Positions 44,960 through 53,900 of a stretch of DNA of 64,000 bases are shown here, piece after piece. This DNA is from Diogma glabrata (lineage: Eukaryota > Arthropoda > Insecta > Diptera > Cylindrotomidae). Within the stretch, counting starts at the first letter, position 1, and the number at the start of each line of letters is the position of its first letter. Under the pieces are notes generated by a model. It was not told the DNA's origin. It searched no databases and was given only the letters and a program-made list of their open reading frames with translations. Both the position numbers and the translations under genes were made by a program. The stretch spans positions 2,912,257-2,976,256 of the forward strand of contig OY856188.1 of assembly GCA_963693315.1 (NCBI GenBank). The letters run 5' to 3'.

Positions 44960-47212
44960 ATTTCACTACTCAAAAATGGATAAGAGTGGTCTTCAAAATT
45001 TTTTCCATGGTTTCCCTTTCGACCGTCATTGTTTTTACACTGACAATGTAAATGTTTCTGCTCAAAACTTTACAGAAACCATCCAATTTGCTATAAATAA
45101 ATTTGTTCCTTTCTCCATAGTAAAACCCAAACAAAAATACTTGTATTCGAAAGCTGCCAAAACGGCACTTAGAAACAAACGTAGATCATTTAATATTTGG
45201 ATTCATAACAAAACTCCCACTAATCGATCCCAATATCTAAAGGCCAACAAAATATCTAATCAGATTATCTCAAACGAAAAGTCCGAAATTGACAGAGCGA
45301 AAGCCTCAAAACTTACGTCTATGTCTGTTTCTGACAAGAGTTTCTACAGTGCCATTAATTCTTTAAATTCTGATACAAAATTTTCTATTCCCCCTATTAT
45401 TGATGGTGATTTAATCGTCAATGATCCCGCAAGAAAAGCTAACTTGTTCGCTGAACGCTTTGCTCTGAACTCCACTGTTTTGGAAACTCCTAAAGAAATA
45501 CCCCAAATCCAGTCTTCAGGAGTTAATATGAATGAACTTCACTTCAAACCCAAAATAGTCGCTAAACTTTTAAAGGGGTTAAACATCAACAAAGCATCAG
45601 GAAAGGACAATATTCCACCCATTATTTTAAAAACCTTTTCCAAAGAACTTGCACCAACTTTGACTAAAATATTCTACCAATCCTACAAATCTGGTATATT
45701 TCCCTCGTGCTGGAAGTTGGCAAATGTCCAGCCCGTCCCCAAAAAGGGACCAAAATCCGATATCTCAAATTATAGGCCAATAGCTTTACTATCGGTCCTA
45801 TCCAAAGTCTATGAGCATTATATTAATACACATATTTCAAAATTTCTGGAAGAAAATCATTTAATATCCGACAGCCAATACGGTTTTCGAAACAAAAGAT
45901 CAACTACCGATCTATTAAACTATGTAGCGCATTGTTGGAACAGCATACTTGATAAAGGTGGTGAAACATACGTTATCGCTTTAGACATCTCCAAGGCATT
46001 CGATCGAGTCTGGCATGCCAACTTAATCAACAAGCTCGTTGCGTACGGTTTTCATCCCAATGTTGTGAAGCTGATTCAAAATTTTCTATCCGGCCGATAC
46101 ATTTCGGTAACCTTAGACGGATATTCTTCTGAGTCTAAACTAATTAACGCTGGTGTACCCCAAGGCTCAGTATTGTCCCCAACCCTATTTTTGATTTATA
46201 TCAACGAATTGTTGAAAATCACCAGCAACCCAATAAATAGTTTTGCAGATGATAGTACTCTGCACAAGTCGTTCGAGCCCCTTCCTTCAAAAGGTAAAAT
46301 GCACGAACGAATTAATCCTGCCCGGAGAGACGCTGCCATAAACGTGAACAAAGACCTGAATAAAGTCGCCGACTGGGGTGACCAAAACCTTGTCAATTTC
46401 AACTCCACCAAAACACAGCTGTTGATTGTTTCCAGATTAAAGACCGAGTTCCCCAAAGATATTTTATTTAGTATGTGTGATGAACCAATAGGTGAATGTA
46501 AAAACATTCGTTTATTGGGTGTCACAGTTTCAAATGACCTACTCTGGAACGATCATGTAATGGCGATGGCAAAAAGCGCGTCTAAAAAACTCGGCCTCCT
46601 AAATAGATGCAAAAAATTTTTCACTCCATACCAATTGCTCCATGTTTATAAGTCCTATATTCGTCCCTGTATGGAGTACTGCTGTCAAGTTTGGGGTGCT
46701 GCCTCTGTTTCCATCTTGGCCCTCTTGGACTCTGTTCAAAAGCGAGCTATACGAATTGTAGGTGATCGAACTTTGACATCACAACTTGATTCCCTACAAC
46801 ATCGTCGCACTGTTGCTGACCTCGTTGTTTTTTACAAATATCGTCATCAGCAGTGCTCAGATGAAATCAGCGGCATCATGCCTCAAACTTATTCTTACCC
46901 CCGTTCCACTCGGCAATCGGCTGCCGCAACCAGTGAAACGGTAAAGATCCCGCGCTGTCATACTGGCAGATCGCAGAGAGACTTCTTTGTCCGAACTGCG
47001 TACAAATGGAATAGTTTGCCGGAACACTTAGTCTCAGGTGACTTCAACCCACAGATGTTTAAAAAAAAGCGTTAATCTACACCTCAGAACGCCAGTTGTT
47101 GTGGGACCCAGGTCTAGACCTAGGTCTTAAAAGGTATTTATGTGTTGTTGTGACACATATTCTAAACCCTATTACACAACACATTTTATTAAAAAAAAAA
47201 AAAAAAAAAAAA
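44960..47212 (+). mobile_element. LINE family B, 5'-truncated, intact RT ORF, poly-A tail
   Basis: Non-LTR element lacking the endonuclease part. It begins near 44960 inside the DNA transposon, carries the RT ORF, a roughly 110-bp 3' UTR (GTTGTTGTGGGACC...CACAACACATTTTATT) and a 23-base A tail to 47212. The clean tail and open frame suggest a young insertion, later than the transposon that hosts it. Confidence 0.88.
44976..47075 (+). CDS. LINE B reverse transcriptase (C-terminal ORF2, 699 aa)
   Basis: Continuous frame. RT blocks in order: NINKASGKDNIPPIILK (about residue 205); NYRPIALLSVLSKVYE; YGFRNKRSTTDLL; ALDISKAFDRVWH; AGVPQGSVLSPTLF; FADD at about 423-426 (two catalytic aspartates kept); thumb and connection to LDSVQKRAIRIVG; and the C-terminal TAYKWNSLPEHLV typical of CR1/Jockey-like elements. 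In life the enzyme copies LINE RNA at a nicked target. The endonuclease domain is absent, so this copy cannot nick on its own. The ATG used is simply the first in the truncated frame. Confidence 0.92.
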   Translation: MDKSGLQNFFHGFPFDRHCFYTDNVNVSAQNFTETIQFAINKFVPFSIVKPKQKYLYSKAAKTALRNKRRSFNIWIHNKTPTNRSQYLKANKISNQIISNEKSEIDRAKASKLTSMSVSDKSFYSAINSLNSDTKFSIPPIIDGDLIVNDPARKANLFAERFALNSTVLETPKEIPQIQSSGVNMNELHFKPKIVAKLLKGLNINKASGKDNIPPIILKTFSKELAPTLTKIFYQSYKSGIFPSCWKLANVQPVPKKGPKSDISNYRPIALLSVLSKVYEHYINTHISKFLEENHLISDSQYGFRNKRSTTDLLNYVAHCWNSILDKGGETYVIALDISKAFDRVWHANLINKLVAYGFHPNVVKLIQNFLSGRYISVTLDGYSSESKLINAGVPQGSVLSPTLFLIYINELLKITSNPINSFADDSTLHKSFEPLPSKGKMHERINPARRDAAINVNKDLNKVADWGDQNLVNFNSTKTQLLIVSRLKTEFPKDILFSMCDEPIGECKNIRLLGVTVSNDLLWNDHVMAMAKSASKKLGLLNRCKKFFTPYQLLHVYKSYIRPCMEYCCQVWGAASVSILALLDSVQKRAIRIVGDRTLTSQLDSLQHRRTVADLVVFYKYRHQQCSDEISGIMPQTYSYPRSTRQSAAATSETVKIPRCHTGRSQRDFFVRTAYKWNSLPEHLVSGDFNPQMFKKKR

Positions 47213-47289
47213 ATCCAAAAAAAAAATTTCTGCGAAAATTCAGAAAAAATAAATTTTTATGTTAGATTTAGACTTTGTTTGAGTAACAC

Positions 47290-48540
47290 AAATTTTTATT
47301 TTTGGATCTATTGCTAGCAGAATTAACTGGACATGGTAAAGTAGATCGTTTGCCAACTGAAGTAACAGTTGGTAATATTGAGAAGTTATTAACGGTTCCA
47401 TAATGCGAAGAAGGGAGCGACTTATCGATTGCGAATGCGATATATGAATGCCTTAAAGAATGAGATCTTACTGATAAAGCCGAAGCCATGTGTTACGACA
47501 CGACATCAAGTAACACTGGACCAGAAAAAGGTGGAAAAAAAGATTGGCCACAACTTGATTCGATTCCCATGTCGTCATCACATACAGGAGATTAAACTAC
47601 GGGCTGTTTATGATCTCAAATTTGGAAAGACTACAGCACCCGATGTTTATCTGTTCAACAAATTTCAGAAGACATGGGACAATGGTAAAATTAATCCAAC
47701 AATGTTCAAAAGTGGAATATCGGACAAAAAACTGGGAAACAAAATTCCAAAACACTCGTGAGAAGCTCTAGTAATTTTTTGTCATGAAGAGTTGGAAAAA
47801 TCACACCCACGCAGCGAATATAAAGAATTTTTGGAAGTTACATTGATGTTTCTTGGCGAAACCATTGAGAATTACAAATTCAAACGCCCAGGTCCGACAA
47901 GTCACGCCGTTTGCATTTTTTCGAGACGTTTGCATTTTTTTGATTATTTTGTGTGTAAAAATTTGGTTCAAATGCATAAATGGAACAGCAGCCGCAAATC
48001 AGGATTTGGATTTCATCAAATCGGCCATTGCTTTTAAAAAAATTGACCAAAGAGTTTCAGAAGAAATGTTGAGCAAAATTTGTTATCATCTTCACTATTT
48101 AAAGGAGGCAAATATTGGCTTGGCTTTTTTCGACCCAGAGATTTCGTTTGATGAAAAACGAAAAATGGTTCAAAACCTTGAGGTCCCAGCACGAGACATC
48201 AACATTGCACCCCAAACTCGCAAAAAAGATTTTGACGCAGTCGAACATATGCAACTTTTTGCTAATAAGAACATTAGTGATTTTGTCACAGAAAAAAGTC
48301 AGAGTTTTTTTAATCGATTTAGAATTTGTATTGATTTTTTGCTACATGACCCATCGGAATGAGGGTTTCGTCAAAGCCACGTTGTTTTGCCAAAGTTTGC
48401 ATGTTGTTAATGATACCGCCGAACTCGGTGTTAAGTTGATGACACGGAATACAACAACATTCTAACTAAAGACGAGGAAGGTACACAATACATCATTCAG
48501 GTGGTCGAAAACTACACATGCAAATACCCATCATACAATT
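47290..48540 (+). pseudogene. Degraded transposase of the DNA element (arthropod PCRHHI-type family)
   Basis: Read across several frames: LLAELTGHGKVDRLPTEV and CYDTTSSNTG (stops inside), then FPCRHHIQEIKLRAVYD and FNKFQKTWD (ORF 47429-47761), then PRSEYKEFLEVTLMFLGET. Next come LDFIKSAIAFKKID...ANIGLAFFDPEISFDEKRKM (ORF 47853-48362), then NDTAELGVKLM and TKDEEGTQYIIQVVENY to a stop near 48541. I recognise the block order from uncharacterised transposase-like proteins found in arthropod genomes; an RNase H-like fold is my inference. At least four frame breaks and a missing N-terminus make it dead. Confidence 0.7.
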
Positions 48541-49541
48541 AATCTAATTTAATTTATTGATTTCTTTTGGAAAAATGTTGCTTTTGAATGAAAAATTATT
48601 ATAAATTTAACCATAAAATTAATTTTTTTACTTTGAAAAAAGATTATTATGAATTAGTGAATTTTCGTATGTGTAAGAAGAAAAATTAAGATAAATCGCT
48701 TTTCTAAGATCGATTTCTACATACTTAGGCTCGTTAGAATCGTTAATTAATTAGCTGTTAATAAAAATAATCAAAATTATGAGATATATTATGTTTTAAG
48801 ATGATAATATCTGATAAACATAAAAAATCCTATTATTCTTCTTCGACGCCACTGCGCGGTGGGTTATTATTTTCCGATTTCAATAAAACTGGATATAGTT
48901 TATATTCGAGTCAAATGGAACATAATTAGCCGATGGGAGCGAAGAAAAAGATGGTTTGAAAATTGTTCATACATATCTGGTCATGCTTAAACATCACGTT
49001 ACCCTTGCACGAATATTACGGCGACCGTACTCGTCGATTGAAGTCAAGAAAGTCTCCACATAAAACTACCAGCAACCTGCTGGCAACTAATTTTAATATC
49101 TTGGATGCCTGGCACATCACCTGGCATCATTACAATACACTTGGGCTTTCTATTACTAACCCGACTTCTACCCAACCTGGTTTCGATTTGCAACGTCATA
49201 TCTGGACTACACTAAACCGAATAAGAACGAATCATGGACGTTGTGCTGATTCTTTCTACAAGTGGGGAATTTCAGAGTCCCCTCAATGTGACTGCGGCGC
49301 TCCACAACAAACCATAAAACAAATTGCAACTGTGTGTCCAATTCGACGATACAATGGCGACATCTCAAACATCCATTTGGCAACTCCCGATGTAGTAGCA
49401 TGGATAGACTCACTCGAAGTAAACATCTAATGTTCAAATGTGCTGCCCAATGCTCAAATATTTTACTTTTTACTTTTTAACTAAAAGACGCGCAATCAAA
49501 TTGATTGTAAGCTCATTTAATGTGTATTCATGTTTTGTTTT

Positions 49542-49568
49542 AGGTAGATTTCATAGAAAAATCTACCT
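49542..49568 (+). other. Conserved 3' UTR hairpin of LINE A
   Basis: AGGTAGATTT pairs with AAATCTACCT (49542-49551 with 49559-49568). The same hairpin is at 4902-4928 (copy 1, one arm partly mutated) and 25890-25916 (copy 3). Its conservation in all three 3' UTRs fits a reverse-transcriptase recognition element, by analogy with other LINEs that need 3' stem-loops. Confidence 0.75.
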
Positions 49569-49624
49569 ATTTTAAGTTTTATTTCTGTTTTTTAATGTGT
49601 CATAAAAACCATACGCTAAATAAA

Positions 49625-50526
49625 ATGAAGAGACAAAAAGCAACATTTAAAATTTTCCAACAAAATAAACATCGAATAGAATGGTAACAAAAACGAAATG
49701 CTAATAAAAATAAAATTAATATAAAATTGGTTACGCTTACCAAATGTGTTTTTACTTGCTTTGATTTCTTAATATTTTTTTCACTAACACACTTCACAAA
49801 ATTTAAATTGAATACTATTTTAATGTAATCCTTAATAGTTTAAAGTTCAGTTCTTTTTAGAGACAACCGTCTTCCTTGAGATAGATATTGAGAATGGCTT
49901 AGTTTCTCTCGAGTTCACCAATAGTGGTATATCATAAATCTTCTAAAAATTTCACGGCCTCATATATGCAACCAACTAGTATAAATTTGTTTCATTTTTG
50001 TCACATGCCGTTGGCTTAATCCAAAATGTGTCTCGTTACCACATATACATTTGCGAATAAGCTTTATAACTGGGCTCTCAACAAGATTCTAGTCACACTA
50101 CATTTTACATCATAATCCAGAGCGTAGAAAATGCAGGGTTCGATATCACCGTATCATAATAACTACTTCTTGCGGTTCCGGCTGATATCTAGCACTGGAA
50201 GCTATAGCCTCTTTTACATACACCAAATTGTTTTGAAATTGTTAAGTTATAAATAATACTTAAATAATTCTTAGCTATAAGAACGGGTATTTAGTACCGC
50301 TACACAAAAAATTGTGTAATATGAAAAATACTTGGTTTGATTAAAACCAGAAGATATTATTTTTTACAAATTTTCATTTCCATGGGATACCGAAATAATT
50401 ATTTTTATTCCAATTTCAAAATACCCTGAAAAGAAAAATAATAAAGTTTATGGCACTTGGGGAACATATTTAATAATTCTTAACTAAAACGTGTTTAATT
50501 AAGAAAATTTTAAAATTAATATTTTA
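49625..50526. other. Intergenic, no gene seen
   Basis: AT-rich. The minus ORF 49600-49797 is hydrophobic low-complexity sequence partly inside the LINE tail. No gene recognised. Confidence 0.5.
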
Positions 50527-50673
50527 TTATTCGTCGAGGGCTATGGTGAATATATTATTTTTTACAACTGCCAAGCCCATACAACGCAATGCTTGTAATT
50601 CACCCACAGTGCAATTATGAGTATTTATCACTGTTCCAGAAACATTTGGTTGGACGAATTTATGCAAATTCAC
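50527..50673 (-). CDS. Putative orphan terminal exon, 48 aa, unknown function
   Basis: After an acceptor TTTTAG (50679-50674), the minus frame from GTG runs VNLHKFVQPNVSGTVINTHN, then CTVGELQALRCMGLAVV, ending IALDE and TAA (50527). Composition and codon pattern look coding against very AT-rich surroundings, and the acceptor is good. It lies 313 bp downstream of the stop of the zinc-finger gene on the same strand. It might be an alternative last exon of that gene or of an unseen gene further right. No family recognised. Confidence 0.45.
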   Translation of the reverse strand: MNLHKFVQPNVSGTVINTHNCTVGELQALRCMGLAVVKNNIFTIALDE

Positions 50674-50985
50674 CTAAAATATTTAAATAAACAAATAATC
50701 TGTTACTTAACAGTATCATAGCTTAAGCAAAAACTAACTTAGGATGGTTATCAGTGCATCATAATTGTAATTGGGTAATTTCGTACAAATTTATTTATAT
50801 CAAATATAATGAAAATATTATAAATACTAACCTACTAAACATTTTAAATAGTATTTCAAAATTACTGTTCATAATATTGTTCGAATGTACATCAAATTAA
50901 AATTTCATTTTCCCCTAATTTAAATAATTCAAAAATTCTATATAACTTTCATTTTGAATTAATTCTATTGCATCAATATGAATTC

Positions 50986-53900
50986 TTAAATTTCTTTGTC
51001 TATTATAATTTCATTATGAGAATTTGGTGAATCATTAATAAACTTTAAGACATCATCATTTAAGGAACTAATGGAAGTATTGTGCACTGATGCGAGATGT
51101 TCTTGTAATTTTTTCTTACAAAAAACTAAACGATTACAAATTGGACATGTTTGTGATTTTTTTAGAAAATCTAATTCTGTTATATTACTATGAGCTCCTT
51201 CATTCTCCAATATGTCAACTTCAATTTTGTTATGAGAATTAGGAGAATCGTTTATAAGCTGTAAAACATTATCGTTTAAAGAATTGATGGATGTATTGTG
51301 TACGGATGCTAGATGTTCTTGTAATTTTTTCTTAGCAAAAAATAAAAGATTGCAAATCGGACATGCATGTGACTTTTTCGGTCTAGTTACACCCTCATGA
51401 ATTTTAGCATGTGTCATCATATTGTATCGTTGTGCAAACTTTTGTCCGCATGTCGGACAGGTATGTGGTTTTTCACCGGTGTGCACCCTTAAATGACGAT
51501 TTAGATGTGAGCTCGATCTTAATTTTAAACCACAAATATTACACTTTTTTTCTCGTATATTATCATGTGCTAGTTTATGCATATGAAACGATGAATGGTG
51601 TATGAATTGTTTTCCACATATTTCACACTGAAACAGATAAACGAATTTTATAAACACTGATAGACAACCAGACTATTAAACAAGTACAAATTACCTGATA
51701 CATTTTTTCTCCGGTATGAATAGGCATATGTCGGGCTAGTGCACCTTTCTGTGAAAATTTCTTACCACAAATTATACACTCATGAGGACTTCCTCCTTGA
51801 TGGATTAAAATATGAGAATTTAACGCAATTTGTGATTTAAACATAATTCCACATATGTAACATACTAATTTAGGTAGCTCTTCGTGCACTTTTTTATGGA
51901 CCTAAAAAAATATTAAAATTATTTTTTCTATCACAATTAAATTTTTTGTTTTAAATACTCGATATTCAGCTTTTGCTTTAAACACACTTCCACATTCCTC
52001 ACATTCATATTGTACTTTGGGATTATGTGTATTTTCATTTTGTGCTCTAACATTAGAATTATCTTTAGAAGAGAAGTCATTTTTATTATCACTTTCAAGA
52101 GCATAATACGAATTAGCATCTAAATCATCTTCTTCATTATCAATAGACGATCCGGTTATGTATTCTACATATCCATCATCTAAAAGCTCGACGTTTTTCA
52201 TGTCATCGTGATCTATTATCTCATTTTTATGTGTATGTTGACTCATTTCGGTAACGCTAAAAATATATTGAAAAAAACAGGATGAATAATGTATTAATGA
52301 TAAGTTATTGAATGAGGCATGACAGCAAAATTCATTACATTACTTCGAATCATTACTTTGAGCGATAACCTAGAAGAAAAAGAAAGAACTATATCAAATG
52401 ATATAACACAGTTGCTGTAAGGAACCAATTTGGGTCGTCGTCTGCTAACTAGCGACAACTAGCAACGACAACCAAATCTTCTCTACTCAGAGATAACACC
52501 CAACCACGTTTCAAAAACACGATACCAATTCCGACCGGACTAACTGTCCATGGGAACTAAGGTAGTACCATCATAACAATTTGAAAAAAATATCGACGAA
52601 CAGCACAAAAGTAAAAGCCCTATCTACCAAAAACATACAACTTATATACTTCTCAGGCCCGGCGGTTATCTTCCACAACCGCTTGAGTATTTCTACTAAC
52701 TGAAGTTATTGACCATTATTACCCATTAGTGTGCTGTCTAATCAAAAAGATGACATCCGTAAAACAGATCCAGCCGACTCCAGAATTCCGGACCTGAACA
52801 AGCAAATTAACTTTTATGGTCACGGACCATCAAAGAAATAAATGGAGAGTTAGTGAGTAATTCAAACATGGGTACTAGTAAAAGGCTTTGGAAGGTCATT
52901 AAGGGCCTAACTCATCCTCGACAACCACAAAATAATTGCATGATCTCCTTCGACGATATCCCCATTGAAAACTAGAGGAAATGCGCAAACAAATGTGACA
53001 TTCAGTTTACAGAAAAGCATCGTAAACATTAGAAAGAGGCTAGATCAGTGTTGAGACACATGCGCAAACTTAACACTGACAACTTGGAGGATATTATATT
53101 TTCCGAAGAAGAGGTGGAGAATGCAATAAGGAAAATTAAGCCATCAAAAGCTATAGGACCCGACGGCATCTCAGCCATCATGCTCAAACACATCGGACCC
53201 AAAGTTTTGAACTTCCTCACTACTAGACTTAATACATCTTTAAATACTCTTCAGATACCAAATATCTGGAAAACGGCCAGAATCAGCCCCATTGTGAAAC
53301 AAGGAAAACCTGAAGAAAAGGGAGTCTTATAAACCAATATCCATCCTTTCATCGGTCGCAAAACTTAACGAAGCACTTCTGCTCCTCCAGCTGACAAGAT
53401 CCTGCAATTTGGCGCCACACCAACATGGCTTCCGGCGAGCACACAGTACAACCACCGCGCTACACAGAATACAAAACCAGATCAGTGATGGCCTGAATCA
53501 AAAACAACCATGCGCTAGAACAATTTTAGTTGCACTTGACCTTTCAAAAGCATTCGACACAGTGTCGCACGCTGCTCTATTGGATAATATCTTCAATAAT
53601 CTGCAAAGTTTAATGAAGCGCTGGTTGTGCAATTACCTCAGAGGTCGCCAAACATATGTTGAGTTTCGTAACTGCAAGTCCAAAATGAGAGCGCTAAGAC
53701 AAGGAGTTCCTCAAGGCGGAGTCCTCTCACTGTCATTATTCAATCTCTACCTAAGCAGTTTGCCTACTCCACAAAAAGGAATATCTATCACGTCATATGC
53801 AGACGACTGCACAGTGCTTGCAAACGGAAATAACCTGCAACAACTCACAAATATCCTGAATACCTCCTTAATATTGTGAATGATTGGTTTAAAAGCAGAA

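Larger units (their letters stand above)
44629..48989 (+). mobile_element. Long-TIR DNA transposon inside LINE A, 7-bp target duplication
   Basis: Flanked by AACATCA at 44622-44628 and 48990-48996; LINE A continues on both sides. Inverted arms of about 300 bp, about 44629-44955 and 48655-48989, share CTAATTATGTTCCATTTGAC, GAAATCGGAAAATAAT and CGCGCAGTGGCGTCGA. The extreme ends are less similar (ACATGACC against GCATGACC). It carries a degraded transposase (47290-48540) and is itself split by LINE B. A 7-8-bp duplication would fit hAT-like or related superfamilies. Confidence 0.88.
42727..49430 (+). pseudogene. LINE A ORF2 (RT), in broken segments
   Basis: Segments: 42727-43116 (linker between endonuclease and RT), about 43240-43424 (GKAAGYDGIFPEFLRNAGK, IAILKPGK), 43640-43830 (PIALLSTCYKLLERLIYNR), and 43903-44616 (NGLPQGSVLALLLFNLYI, FGYADDWTLATQ: YADD intact). 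After the insertion, 48963-49430 carries LNRIRTNHGRCADSFYKWG and the CDCG...CP finger. Stops and shifts near 43116 and 43830, plus two insertions, make it inactive. Confidence 0.88.
42570..49624 (+). mobile_element. LINE family A, copy 2, carrying two insertions
   Basis: The longest LINE A copy. It begins in the end of the endonuclease domain (VGIQIPLVNCTPQSRWNF, about 42650-42720), continues through RT and the zinc-binding tail, and ends with the 3' UTR at about 49624 (ACGCTAAATAAA). It is interrupted by a dispersed repeat (43425-43645) and by a 4.4-kb DNA element (44629-48989), with LINE sequence resuming exactly on each side. Confidence 0.9.
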
